Shown piece after piece: positions 41,052-50,402 of a stretch of 64,000 nt of DNA; within the stretch, counting starts at the first letter, position 1, and the number at the start of each line of letters is the position of its first letter. Where the stretch lies: positions 519,919 through 583,918 of the forward strand of contig CBDCAU010000008.1 of NCBI GenBank assembly GCA_965214115.1, in the 5' to 3' direction. The notes under the pieces were generated by a model. The model did no database searches and was not told the DNA's origin. It saw only the letters and a list, made by a program, of their open reading frames with translations. A program made the position numbers and the translations under genes. Source of the stretch: Owenweeksia sp965214115 (lineage in GTDB: Bacteria; Bacteroidota; Bacteroidia; Flavobacteriales; Schleiferiaceae).

Positions 41052-42389
41052 ATGAAGAGAACAATTCTTTTTGTCACGATGGCACTTTTTTCCTCCGCAA
41101 TATTTGCACAGGAAGTTCGGCACTTTTCGCTGGAAGACGCGGTGGGGCACGCTTTTGAACACAACCCCGCCCTGCGGAAAACGGTGATTGACGAGCAAAT
41201 CGCCAAGAACCAGCGCCAAGAAGCGGTGGGCGGCTACCTGCCCCAAATCTCCGGCAATGCACAATACACCGACAATTTTGCCATCCCGCAACAACAGCTG
41301 CCAGGAGCGATTTTGGGTCAGCCGGAAAAAGAAACCGTGCCGGTGGCTTTTGGCGTGCGCTACGGTGTGCAAGCCACTTTGCAAGCCTCGCAAGTGATTT
41401 ACAACCAGCAACTTATCACGGGACTGAAAAGCGCCGCCGAACTGACGGAACTCTACGAAGTGAACACGCTGGCGCAGAAGGAGCAAACCGCCTTTGACGT
41501 GGCGCAGGCCTACCTGAATATCCAAGTGACGCAGCAACAAAAAGAGCTGGTGCGCGCCAATCTGGAGCGGGTGGAACGCCTTTATAAAACCACCGAAGAG
41601 CAACTGGAAAGCGGCATCGTGAAGGCGAACGATTTGAAGCAAATCTCGGTGAACAAGGTGAACCTCCAAGCGCAACTGAGCGAGGTGGACTACCAACTGG
41701 AGCAAGCCCACAACTTGCTGAAATTTTATATGAACGTGCCGATTGCGGATTCCATCGTGCTGACTGAGGATATGACCGAGCGGCCGGACATTTCCAGCCC
41801 ACTGGCGATGGAAAGCAACCCGAGCTACCGCCAAATCCAACAGCAAATCAAACTGAACGAAATACAAGCCGACGCCGCGCGCGCCGAGTACGTGCCGTCA
41901 CTTTCGGCTTTTTTCAACTACGGCTACCAAGGGCAGACCAACAATTTCCAATTTTCCGGTGAGGGCTACAACGGCTTCAATACCGGCGCGTGGGGGCTGC
42001 AACTGAACGTGCCGCTTTTCGATGGATTTCAACGGCGCAACCGCCTGCAAAACGCCAACCTGAAAGTGCGCCAAGCGCTGCAAGACCAAGAGCAAGTGGA
42101 GCGCTCGGTGAATATGAATTACCAAAACGCCCTGCGCCGCGTGCAACTGAGCGAAAAGCAACTGGAAGCGCAAAAAGAAAATATGGAAGTGGCCGAGGAT
42201 TTATACGAATCCACCCGCGAAAGTTACAAGCTCGGCGTGGCCGCGCTGAGCGAATTGCTGGACGCCGAAACCGCGCTGCAAGAAGCGCAGGGTAGCTACC
42301 TCAGCAACCTTTTGCAGGAAAAACTGGCGCAACTGGAACAACTGCGCGCCAGCGGCCAATTGGCGCAACTCATTGAACAAAATTCTTAA
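41052..42389 (+). CDS. TolC-family outer membrane efflux protein
   Basis: A 445-residue outer-membrane channel. I start at the ATG at 41052: MKRTILFVTMALFSSAIFAQ is a signal peptide and the operator lies upstream of it. The mature part has the TolC pattern of two repeated helical hairpins (HAFEHNPALRKTVIDEQIAKNQ, AQAYLNIQVTQQQKELVRANL, then YESTRESYKLGVAALSELLDAETALQEAQGSYL). It is the first gene of an RND tripartite efflux operon and looks intact, but the two following pump genes are broken. Confidence 0.9.
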   Translation: MKRTILFVTMALFSSAIFAQEVRHFSLEDAVGHAFEHNPALRKTVIDEQIAKNQRQEAVGGYLPQISGNAQYTDNFAIPQQQLPGAILGQPEKETVPVAFGVRYGVQATLQASQVIYNQQLITGLKSAAELTELYEVNTLAQKEQTAFDVAQAYLNIQVTQQQKELVRANLERVERLYKTTEEQLESGIVKANDLKQISVNKVNLQAQLSEVDYQLEQAHNLLKFYMNVPIADSIVLTEDMTERPDISSPLAMESNPSYRQIQQQIKLNEIQADAARAEYVPSLSAFFNYGYQGQTNNFQFSGEGYNGFNTGAWGLQLNVPLFDGFQRRNRLQNANLKVRQALQDQEQVERSVNMNYQNALRRVQLSEKQLEAQKENMEVAEDLYESTRESYKLGVAALSELLDAETALQEAQGSYLSNLLQEKLAQLEQLRASGQLAQLIEQNS

Positions 42390-42414
42390 TCACTAAAAAA
42401 ATAAATCTCTAAAA

Positions 42415-42666
42415 ATGAAAACAGGAAAAATCATCGGCATCGCAGTAGGCGTAGGGCTTGCGGGCTTCATCACTTGGAAATTGGTGGCAAACAAAACCGA
42501 AATCAACGAGCGGCAGGAAAACCCCGTGCAGGAAAATTTCACCATCCCCGTGAAGGTGCAAAAAGTGGAACAGACCAACCTGACGGAAATGCTGGCGCTG
42601 AGCGGCGAATTGCAGTCCGCCGAACGGGTGGAACTGATTAAGATGACCGTACCAAACTTTACCTAA
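42415..42666 (+). pseudogene. truncated RND efflux adaptor (HlyD family) N-terminus
   Basis: The first ~77 codons are a periplasmic adaptor N-terminus: a membrane anchor (GIAVGVGLAGFITWKLVAN) and the first beta-barrel strand region (VPVKVQKVEQ-like, LSGELQSAERVELI). After LIK the sequence changes to foreign AT-rich DNA and stops at TVPNFT. A normal adaptor has 350-400 residues, so about 80 percent is missing. The break marks the left edge of the islet. Confidence 0.85.
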
Positions 42667-42716
42667 ATGCCCTTAATTAGTCGCTTTTTTTGACAGTCAC
42701 AAAAGTATTTTGAACC

Positions 42717-43469
42717 TTAAATAATTCTTCCGGTAATCAAAAAGAAAAAAGAGGTGATGGTATTTACCAGATAATGGGAAACCCACGTGACGACCATATT
42801 TCTATCCGTGCGCTTATAAGCATATCCCAAAATTAAACCCATAATAAATGGCAGAACGAACAAAAAGATTTTCGTTTTATTTGGAATATCCAAAAGAGCG
42901 GCAATAGCAAAGTGAGCCAGTCCAAAAAGCAAGGCTTGCATTAAATTAGCGTAAATAAATTTAAACCGCATAAGCTTTCGCAAAATCAATCCCCGAAAAA
43001 TAAGCTCCTCCAAAAAAGTGCCATAGATTGAATATAAAAGAAGGCCAAAAATCGTAATAATTAGGGGATAATTTTCATTTAAATATTGAGCAAAAACGAG
43101 CGGCCCGTCAGTATTTTGATTGGCAAAAACTTCGTTTAAGTTTATTGTCAATAAAACAGACAATCCATAAGATAAAATAAATGATGCCAACACAATAAGC
43201 AAAACATATTTGGAGAGTGTTTTAAAATCTATAGAGTTAACACCGCAAAGGGATAGAAACTCGGCGAATGAATATTTGAATCGAAACTTATATACTAAAA
43301 AAATTATTAGTAAAATTAAGATGGACAAGTCAAGATTTTTATCTTTAGATAAAAGAATATTCTTAACCAACCAAGAGGATAGCAACAATAAAATTACGAG
43401 CGTATTTTTCTTAACAGAATTTTTCATTTTTGGTAATAGAAAAAAGAGTGATAAAAAATTTACATTCAT
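42717..43469 (-). CDS. CPBP-family intramembrane metalloprotease
   Basis: A 250-residue membrane protein with about eight helices. Motif 1 GTFLEELIFRGLILRKLMR near residue 150 (EExxxR), motif 2 FGLAHFAIA near 190 (His), and WVSHYLVNT near 232 (motif 3 His/Asn) identify a CPBP (Abi/CaaX-like) protease with its catalytic residues intact. In bacteria such proteases are often linked to bacteriocin maturation or self-immunity. The second Met (MKNSVKK, codon 15) could be the true start. AT-rich, third gene of the leftward islet. Confidence 0.85.
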   Translation of the reverse strand: MNVNFLSLFFLLPKMKNSVKKNTLVILLLLSSWLVKNILLSKDKNLDLSILILLIIFLVYKFRFKYSFAEFLSLCGVNSIDFKTLSKYVLLIVLASFILSYGLSVLLTINLNEVFANQNTDGPLVFAQYLNENYPLIITIFGLLLYSIYGTFLEELIFRGLILRKLMRFKFIYANLMQALLFGLAHFAIAALLDIPNKTKIFLFVLPFIMGLILGYAYKRTDRNMVVTWVSHYLVNTITSFFFLITGRII

Positions 43470-43587
43470 TTATCACTCTTTTGTTGTCGTAAAAATTCAT
43501 TTTAAAGTGAATCTTGTTAATAAATCAGTTCTCTTCGGGGTAGTCATCATCAAAGGTGATGGTCATCTTTCTTTTTCCATCACTAAG

Positions 43588-43866
43588 TTATTTGACTACA
43601 CAGAAAAGAGTGGGTCGGTTATCGGTAAAGTAGGAACGTTGAATGAGAATTTCAGGCGGAGCAAAAATTCCTCTTTTTTCCTGTTCCTCTTTAACAATGA
43701 TAACGTCTTTGACGAATTGAAATCTTTCGTCTGCAGTGGGAAGGCCTCTTAGCTCTTTCAGCATTTTCTGAAATTCTGATTTGTCGGTAAATTTACCGAT
43801 ATCCTTTAGCACGGATAGCATTTCCCCTTTGTCTAAAATTCGTTGTCTACTGATATTTTCCGTCAT
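43588..43866 (-). CDS. small leader-peptide-like protein 1
   Basis: A 92-residue protein with no clear family. Its middle (SEFQKMLKELRGLPTADERF, then EEQEKRGIFAPPEILIQRSYF) aligns with the neighbouring 116-residue protein, ending in a short variable tail (TDNRPTLFCVVK). The helical front plus RGI-x-x-P-hydrophobic-x-I-x-x-R pattern recalls nitrile-hydratase-like leader peptides (NHLP) of RiPP precursors, only loosely. It follows the paralogue by 13 bases on the same strand. Confidence 0.5.
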   Translation of the reverse strand: MTENISRQRILDKGEMLSVLKDIGKFTDKSEFQKMLKELRGLPTADERFQFVKDVIIVKEEQEKRGIFAPPEILIQRSYFTDNRPTLFCVVK

Positions 43867-43879
43867 TGCGAAACAAATT

Positions 43880-44230
43880 TTAGGCGGCTGTGGCTACCTC
43901 ATTGGTGCGTCCTACTGAAACACAGAAGTAAAAACCGAGAGAGGCGCAAATCGTCCATTTCGCTTCATCCTCAGGTGGTTTCACCGCTGATATGTCAATT
44001 TTGTCAAAATTGACAGAGGATTCGTTGTTGTCTTCGAACATTCTTACACAAATCCTGAAACCTTCGGGAATGGGAATTCCACGGCTTTGCATTTCGCTAA
44101 TTGTAGCGTTCTGCTTGGCGTAGTTTAACCTATTCTCGGATGGTTGGTCATCTATCTCGTGAACCAACGCGTCAAATTGCGGGTGTGATACAGTTTCTGT
44201 CAACTGTTCCATCATTTGTTCTTTTGTCAT
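43880..44230 (-). CDS. small leader-peptide-like protein 2 (candidate RiPP precursor)
   Basis: A 116-residue protein from the ATG at 44230; a longer frame begins 24 codons earlier but crosses the promoter. Residues 1-70 are a charged helical region ending in MQSRGIPIPEGFRICVRMFED, close to the AGIxLPEGVxVxVxED pattern of NHLP leaders. After an acidic linker comes a Cys/Ser/Thr-containing tail, KWTICASLGFYFCVSVGRT, then NEVATAA. No modifying enzyme (LanM, YcaO, radical SAM) lies nearby. A TATCTTTG box sits 24 bases upstream. Function is a hypothesis. Confidence 0.5.
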   Translation of the reverse strand: MTKEQMMEQLTETVSHPQFDALVHEIDDQPSENRLNYAKQNATISEMQSRGIPIPEGFRICVRMFEDNNESSVNFDKIDISAVKPPEDEAKWTICASLGFYFCVSVGRTNEVATAA

Positions 44231-44254
44231 TTTTCTTAATTTATTGATTCTGTA

Positions 44255-44262
44255 CAAAGATA
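44255..44262 (-). promoter_or_regulatory. -7 box (TATCTTTG) of the islet operon
   Basis: Perfect TAnnTTTG match, 24 bases before the ATG at 44230 on the minus strand. Confidence 0.6.
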
Positions 44263-44462
44263 GTTTAATTTTATTAAAAACATTTTTTTTTTCAACACTC
44301 ATTTGTTATAAGACGCGTGAAAATTATAATTTTCTGAATATCAGTCAATTAATAATTAAAATATTTGAACATAAGAGAATAATCACAGGTTTTCAGTCTT
44401 TCTTGAGAGTTGTAGGTCTGCGTTAGTCGATAAAAGTCTGTAAATAATGCGCGCATTACATT

Positions 44463-47124
44463 ATATATAATGGCGTGGCGCAAATAGTAATGGTGGGCGG
44501 CACGGAGCGCGAAATCCGCGTGAACGTGGACCGCGACAAATTGCAGGCGCACGGACTTTCCATCACGCAGGTGACGCAGGCCATTTCCGGTGCCAATTTG
44601 AATTTCCCCACAGGGAAAATCGAGAATGAAGAATCACAGATTTTGGTGCGCCTTTCGGGGAAATTCCAGAATGTGAACGACATCGCCAACTTGGCGGTGG
44701 GCGCGCAAACGGGCGGTTCCATTACCAAAATAAAAGATGTGGCCGAAGTGTATGATACTGAAAAAGAGGCCACTACGATTTCCCGCATCAACGGGCAAAA
44801 CAGCATCGGGCTTTCCATTTCCAAACAGAGCGACGGCAACAGCGTGGAAGTGGCCGAAAACGTGAAGAAAAAAATCGCCGAACTGCAAGACCAGTACGCC
44901 GAGTCGGGCTTGAATATCACCATCGCGCAAGACAGTTCCGAGTTTACCCTCGAAGCGGCCAACCACGTGATTATGGATTTGGGCTTGGCTGTGGTTTTGG
45001 TGGCGCTGATTATGCTGTTTTTCCTGCACAGTTTCCGCGATGCGCTCATTGTAATGGTGTCGATTCCCATCTCCATCATCGCCACTTTCATTGCGATGAA
45101 TTTGCTAGGATTTTCATTGAATTTGATGACGCTGATGGGGCTTTCGCTGGTCGTGGGGATTTTGGTAGACGACAGTATCGTAGTGATTGAAAACATTCAC
45201 GCACGGATGGAAAAAGGCACGTCGGCGCGCGAAGCAGCGATGGGCACTTGGAAAAACATCGGGATGTCCGTGCTTTCCATCACGCTCACTTTGGTGGCGG
45301 TTTTTGTGCCGATAACTTTTACTACTGGAATTATCGCAGATTTGCTGCGCCAATTTGCGCTGGTGGTAGCTTTCGCTACGATGATAAGTTTCGTGGTTTC
45401 CTTCACGCTTACGCCGTGGTTGGCTTCGCGCTTTTCTCGTTCGATGGAATTGGATTCCAAAAAATTCTTCTACCGTCCTTTGATTTGGTTTGAAAAAGGC
45501 ATCACCGCCATTCGCAACGCTTATAAAAGTATGCTCGATTGGAGCTTGGCGCACAAGCGCGTTACCGTGGCCGGAATTTTTGCCGTGGTGATTGCCAGCT
45601 TCTTTTTGGTGGGCGGCGGTTTTATCGGTAGCGAATTTGTGAAAAGCGGCGACACGGGCGAGTTGCTCGTCCAAATAGAACTGCCCAAAGAAAGCACGCT
45701 GAAAGAGACCAACGCCATCGTGCAACAGGCCGAGCGCAAATTGCTGAACGACCCGCTGGTGGCGGATATTTTTACGACCGTGGGTTCGTCCAGCGGCGCA
45801 ATGTCCACATCCACAACGCCTTATGTGGCCGAAATCAACGCCAAGATGATTAGCTTGGACGAGCGCGACATTTCCGCGCCGGACTATGCCATTCAAATCA
45901 AAAAGGAAATGACCGAGGAAATCGCTGGGGCAAAATTCAAGGCAGCGGCGGCCAGTATGGTGGGCGGCGCCAACACCGCGCCGGTGGCGGTGATTTTGCG
46001 CGGCGACAATCTGGACACGCTTTTGGCTTTCGCCGATAAGGCGCTTGCCGCGATGGACGAAGTGGCCGGCACCCACGAGGAGGAAATTAGCGTGGAAGGC
46101 GGCACACCGGAAATCGAAGTGAACGTGGACCGCGAAAAAATGGCGCAGCTCAACCTTTCGATGAGCGCGGTGGGCGGCACGATGCAGAACGCTTTCGCGG
46201 GAAACACGTCCAACAAATTCCGCGACGGCGAAAACGAATACGACATCAACGTGCGCCTCGACGAGTTCGACCGCACCAATGTGGACGACATCAAGCAGCT
46301 TACATTTATGAATGACAAAGGCGAACTGATTGAACTGCAACAGTTTGCGAGCATCGGCTTTTCCAGCGGGCAAAGCGTGTTGGAACGCAACGAAAAACAG
46401 ACTTCGGTCACGATTTCGTCGATGGTGAGCGGCCGCCCCGAAGGCACGGTGGGCGTGGAAGTACAGGAAGCCATCAAGGCGCTGGACTTTCCCGAAGGCG
46501 TGGAAATCGAATCCGGCGGCAGCCTCGAAAGCCAAAACGAAGCCTTTGCCAGCTTGGGCGTGGCGCTGTTGATGTCCATCGTTTTGGTGTATCTGATTAT
46601 GGTGGCGCTCTACAATTCTTACGTCTATCCATTTGTGGTGATGTTCAGCGTGCCGGTGGCGCTCATCGGGGCGTTTCTCGCGCTCGCCTTGGCGATGGAA
46701 AACCTCAGCATATTCACCATCCTCGGCATTTTGATGCTGGTGGGATTGGTGATTAAGAATGCCATTTTAATAGTGGATTTTGCCAATCAAGAAAAAGAAC
46801 GCGGCCAAAACCAGTTACCAAGCCGTGGTGGCCGGTGGGCTGGAACGTTTCCGCCCCATTTTGATGACCACCATTGCGATGGTGATTGCGATGATTCCCA
46901 TCGCCGTGGCAGGCGGCGCCGGCTCCGAATGGAAAAACGGACTGGGCTGGGTGCTCATCGGCGGGCTGATGAGTTCGCTGGTTTTCACAATTGTATTAGT
47001 CCCCGTGATGTACTTGGTAGTGGATGAATTGAAGGAGCGGTGGGGGAGTAAAAAATCTAAAAAGGAAAAACAAGAAACGCTGAACGGCGAGGTGAAAGGG
47101 GAGTTGCAGCCAGCGATGGCGTGA
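44463..47124 (+). pseudogene. RND efflux pump, N-terminus missing and frameshifted
   Basis: Homology to HAE1/AcrB-type pumps starts at GVAQIVMVGGTEREIRVNVD, about residue 170-180 of a normal pump, right at the islet edge. The rest is well preserved: AAREAAMGTWKNIG-like loop, LLRQFALVVAFATMISFVVS, the second periplasmic half, and ILILVGLVIKNAILIVDFANQ. Near 46800 the frame breaks (GAACGCGGCC, one extra C); the last 110 codons (TSYQAVVAGGLERFRPILMTT to the end) continue in the next frame to 47124. Without the first membrane helix and porter part it cannot pump. Confidence 0.85.
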
Positions 47125-47175
47125 ATAGAACACAGATGACACAGATGGAACGGATTAAAACAGATTTTTTGGAAG

Positions 47176-47203
47176 GCCCCCTAAATCCCCCAAAGGGGGA
47201 CTT
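47176..47203. repeat. 28-bp GC-rich fold-back repeat, second copy
   Basis: Identical over 28 bases to 20150-20177; contains the TCCCCCAAAGGGGGA hairpin. Lies 51 bases after the RND pump stop. Confidence 0.8.
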
Positions 47204-47255
47204 TGAGCCGCCGCTTTGATTTTACCTTTTGGCTTTTTCCAATGGGGTGGATTGA

Positions 47256-47444
47256 AGCGGCGGCCCAGCTCCCCTCCTTGCAAAGGAGGGGTGGCTTTCG
47301 AGCCTTTGGCGAGAAAGACGGGGTGGTAATGCGCACAGTTTCCACCAAGTTTTGAAAAACACCACCCCGCTTTTGGCGACGACTGAAAACAGTCGCCAAA
47401 ACCACCCCTCCTCATAAAATGAGGAGGGGAGCTGGGCCGCCGCT
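47256..47444. repeat. 189-bp MITE-like element with 22-bp inverted repeats
   Basis: The 22 bases at 47256-47277 (AGCGGCGGCCCAGCTCCCCT...) recur as exact reverse complement at 47423-47444. The interior holds further hairpins (CCCCTCCTTGCAAAGGAGGGG, GGCGACGACTGAAAACAGTCGCC). The right half recurs near 50403-50545. No coding capacity is seen. Confidence 0.75.
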
Positions 47445-47671
47445 CCGAACAAGAGATTTGGAAAACACGAGAAGAAAAAAAATATGCGAAATCCGCAGAA
47501 CCTGCGTGAGAAAAAATTTTAAAAACAAGCAAAAAATGCACATCACCGACATCCCACCACCAAAATAAAAAACCGCCCACGGACAGGTGGGCGGCCTTTT
47601 CAAAAGCTCCAAAAAGAATGCAATTCAATACTCACATTCGATTTTTCACTAACAAAAAAATTTCTAAAATT

Positions 47672-48328
47672 ATGAAAACTTCAAGATTGACAACAGGATT
47701 TTTCGCCTTGGCACTCGGCCTCGGCGCATTTACGATGAACGCCCAAGAAGGGTTTTACATTGGGGTGAAAGGCATCCCGCAATTTTCCACTTTGCTGAAT
47801 TCCGACGATGCGGATGACGACGATTTGGAAAACCAAACCACCATCGGCGGTGCGTTCGGACTGGGATTGGGCTACAATTTCACCGACAATTTCGGCATTG
47901 CCGTGGACGGGCTTTACTCCATCGAAGGGCAGCGGCGCGAATTCCTCGGCACGGAGTTCACCCAGCAACTTTCCTATATAAAAGTGCCGGTGATGTTCAC
48001 CTTCAGCACGGGCCCAGCCCCCGTGTCGTTCCAACTGAAAGTGGGGCCGCAGGCGCACATTTTGGCCGACGCCAAATTGCTGGACAAAGACGGCGATGAA
48101 CTGATTGATGACATCACCGAACAGTACAGCGATTTCCTGATCGGTGGCGTGCTGGGGCTGGGCGTCACTTTCCAAATTACTGACAGTTTTTTGATGGACG
48201 CGGGCGTTCGCACAGACATCGGCTTCGTGAACGCCGAAGACGATGAAGCGGACGGCTACGACCCCGACCGCGCCAACACAATGCCTCTGAACGCAGGATT
48301 GGAGATAGGCTTCCGGTACCTGTTCTGA
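47672..48328 (+). CDS. PorT-like outer-membrane beta-barrel protein
   Basis: A 218-residue protein from the ATG at 47672, giving signal peptide MKTSRLTTGFFALALGLGAF. The mature protein has the outer-membrane beta-barrel (OMP_b-brl) pattern of Bacteroidota: GFYIGVKGIPQFSTLLN, FGLGLGYNFTDNFGIAVDGLYS, LSYIKVPVMFTFST, FQLKVGPQAHILADAKL, and terminal FRYLF. Acidic loops (DDADDDD, EDDEADGYDPD) could bind Ca. An ion or nutrient role is unknown. Followed by a strong terminator. Confidence 0.8.
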   Translation: MKTSRLTTGFFALALGLGAFTMNAQEGFYIGVKGIPQFSTLLNSDDADDDDLENQTTIGGAFGLGLGYNFTDNFGIAVDGLYSIEGQRREFLGTEFTQQLSYIKVPVMFTFSTGPAPVSFQLKVGPQAHILADAKLLDKDGDELIDDITEQYSDFLIGGVLGLGVTFQITDSFLMDAGVRTDIGFVNAEDDEADGYDPDRANTMPLNAGLEIGFRYLF

Positions 48329-48385
48329 TTGAGAGTTCTCTTCATTTTAGGTTTAAAGTTGAAGAGCAGGCCGAAAGCCGAATTG

Positions 48386-48417
48386 GGGAGGGTCGTATCC
48401 CGACCCTCCCTTTTTTT
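48386..48417 (+). terminator. terminator after the barrel protein gene
   Basis: Ten-base stem GGGAGGGTCG / CGACCCTCCC, loop TATCC, then seven T. Confidence 0.9.
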
Positions 48418-48617
48418 AAAACATTAAAGAAAAGTCCCAAGGCCAAAACTTGGCAGCAACAGAGTAGCTCTCTCGTCTTGGGCACAAATTAAAGAAGTTG
48501 AAACATTTACCCGATTTCTTCAAAATGCGGGATTGTAGATAGGCTGCGGCGTCCGTTTTGATTTAGGTTTCTCTTCATAGGTTGGTTTAAAGTTGAGAAT
48601 GGAGCCAAAAGCCGACT

Positions 48618-48649
48618 GAGAGGGTCGCAACCCGACCCTCCCTTTTTTA
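48618..48649 (+). terminator. second copy of the same terminator
   Basis: GAGGGTCG / CGACCCTC stem, loop CAACC, six T. It lies 22 bases before the DUF2147 gene and may insulate it. Confidence 0.85.
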
Positions 48650-48670
48650 TTTTTTGTCAAAAGAAAAAAA

Positions 48671-49111
48671 ATGATGAAGAAATTCTTTAGAAGTCTCAGC
48701 CGCTTTTTTGCAGAGATGGCTGGTAGCGAAATGGACGAATTCGAAATGGCGGATATTGAAGGTGTTTGGCTGACCGAGAATCAAAGTTCAAAAGTTGAAA
48801 TATATCGTCAGAACGGGAAATATATCGGAAGAGTTCTGTGGGCAAAAGGCGTGACCGATGAAAAGGGCGAACTGCTATTGGATGTCAATAACCCTAATCG
48901 ATTGGAGCGAGAGCGTCCGTTAATAGGATTAATTTGCCTGTATGGTTTTGTGTTGGAGATGGATAGGTGGGAAGGCGTCATTTATGACCCCTTGAAAGGC
49001 CAGAAATATGCGGGAACTATATCAGTCGAGAACCGCAATATATTGAAGGTAAAGGGGTATTTGGGAGATTGGTGGGAGGGTGAGACCGTAGAATGGACAA
49101 GAGTAAATTAG
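48671..49111 (+). CDS. DUF2147 protein
   Basis: A 146-residue protein. IEGVWLTENQSSKVEIYRQN near residue 30, KYIGRVLWAKG, RPLIGLICLYGF near 85, WEGVIYDPLKGQKYAGTISV near 103 and LKVKGYLGDWWEG match DUF2147, a family of small secreted or periplasmic proteins of unknown function. The N-terminus (MMKKFFRSLSRFFAEMAGSE) lacks a convincing signal peptide here, which is unusual for the family. It lies 13 bases before mscS and is probably cotranscribed. Confidence 0.78.
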   Translation: MMKKFFRSLSRFFAEMAGSEMDEFEMADIEGVWLTENQSSKVEIYRQNGKYIGRVLWAKGVTDEKGELLLDVNNPNRLERERPLIGLICLYGFVLEMDRWEGVIYDPLKGQKYAGTISVENRNILKVKGYLGDWWEGETVEWTRVN

Positions 49112-49124
49112 AGAACAAATCAAA

Positions 49125-50251
49125 ATGAAAACATTCTTCACAAACAACCCTGAACTAAGCTGGACGATTTTGGTCGTGCTGGGCTGCGCCTTGCTGGTAG
49201 TTTTATCGCGGATGTTGCTCAACTTTTTGATAAAAAATTCGGCAAAAGAAGCGAGCGCTATGACAGCCTGATGAAAACGCTGAAGCGCATTATCACGGGC
49301 TTCATTATCGTGCTGGGCGGGGCGCTCATCAGTTATGTGTTCTTTGAAAAAGAAGCCTACGACACCATCAACAAAAACATTGGCCGCACGATTTGGATTG
49401 GCCTGATGCTGATGCTCACCTTGATTGGCGCGGCGCTTTCGCAAAGCTATTTTGAACGGCGCGCCGAGGCCGCCACCCGCCACCGCGACCAAGACCCGAC
49501 CACCTACAAATACCTGAATTACCTCTGCAGTTTCTTAATTTATTTCGTGGGGATTGGCTTGGCAGCCGTGGCCATTCCCGCCTTACGGAACGCCGCCGCC
49601 TCAGCACTGGCGGGCGCTGGCGTGATGGCCATCGTGGTGGGCGTGGCCTCGCAGGAAGGTATTTCCAACATCGTGGGCGGGATGTTCATCATCTTTTTCA
49701 AGCCCTTTCGGATTGGCGAAATCGTCCGCGTGAACGACAACGCGATGGGCCGCGTGGAAGACATCAATTTGCGGCACACCGTCATCAAAAATTTTCAGAA
49801 CAAGCGCATCGTCATTCCCAACGCCATTATGAACAAGGAACACATCACCAACTACAGTATGACCGAGCACAAAACCTGCGAGTGGATTGAGGTGGGCATC
49901 AGCTACGATTCGGACATCGACAAAGCCATCGAACTGATGCGCGACGAAGCAATGAAACATCCCTATCAACTGGACCAACGCACCGAAAAAGAAAAGGAAA
50001 ACGACGCGCCGGAAGTGGATGTGCAAGTCATCGGGCTGGGCGACAGTTCGGTAAACCTGCGGGCGTGGGTTTGGTCGGCCAGTTTTGCTACGGGTTTTAA
50101 AATGCGCAACCAATTGTATAAAAACATTAAGGAGCGGTTTGACGCGGAGGGGATTACGATTCCTTTCCCGCAACGGACGTTGCATTTGAAAACGATGCCC
50201 GATGTTTTACCGAAAAACGGAAAATTGCAAGTTGAAGAAAATCACCAGTAA
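49125..50251 (+). CDS. MscS-family mechanosensitive channel, frame interrupted once
   Basis: The first ~37 codons (MKTFFTNNPELSWTILVVLG, first helix) and the rest (RYDSLMKTLKRIITGFIIVL onward) are in different frames, joined at an A6 run near 49230; seven A would restore IKKFGKRSERYDSL and about 375 residues. The core has the MscS pore helix AGVMAIVVGVASQEGISNIVGGMFI near residue 145, IGEIVRVNDNAMGRVEDINLRHTVIKN and the C-terminal beta/alpha domain. It opens on membrane tension to protect from osmotic downshock. The break may be a read error. Confidence 0.82.
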
Positions 50252-50352
50252 AAATGTGTTATTAGGAATTTTGGGTATTGAAGCTTTTCGGCGCGGTTCA
50301 GTTTGAGCAGAGTTTTCAGTTTGAAGTTGTTAGGTCGCGCCAAAGATTGGAA

Positions 50353-50378
50353 GGAGAGTCGAGAGGCTCTCCTTTTTT
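50353..50378 (+). terminator. terminator downstream of mscS
   Basis: GGAGAG / CTCTCC stem with TCGAGAGG loop and six T. About 100 bases after the stop. Confidence 0.7.
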
Positions 50379-50402
50379 ATTTTAAAAAATGTTGAGAATT
50401 AA

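Larger units (their letters stand above)
42645..44466. mobile_element. AT-rich islet replacing the middle of the efflux operon
   Basis: Between the end of adaptor homology (~42645) and the start of pump homology (~44466), about 1.8 kb has much higher AT content and all its genes face left, against the operon. The rest of the adaptor and roughly the first 170-180 residues of the pump are gone, so this is a replacement, not a simple insertion. I see no inverted repeats, target duplication or integrase. A misassembly is possible. Confidence 0.65.
48335..48650. repeat. two direct ~85-bp repeats, each ending in a terminator
   Basis: 48335-48417 and 48563-48649 share TCTCTTCAT, GGTTTAAAGTTGA, AAAGCCGA and the hairpin GGGTCG...CGACCCTCCC, about 229 bases apart. 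A looser third relative lies at 50290-50378. The sequence between the two copies shows nothing else I recognise. Confidence 0.6.

Noticed and set aside
45114..46535. Long open frame (473 codons) antisense to the RND pump gene
   Set aside because: The pump frame has unmistakable RND motifs. The antisense translation is rich in His, Phe and Arg and has no recognisable pattern.
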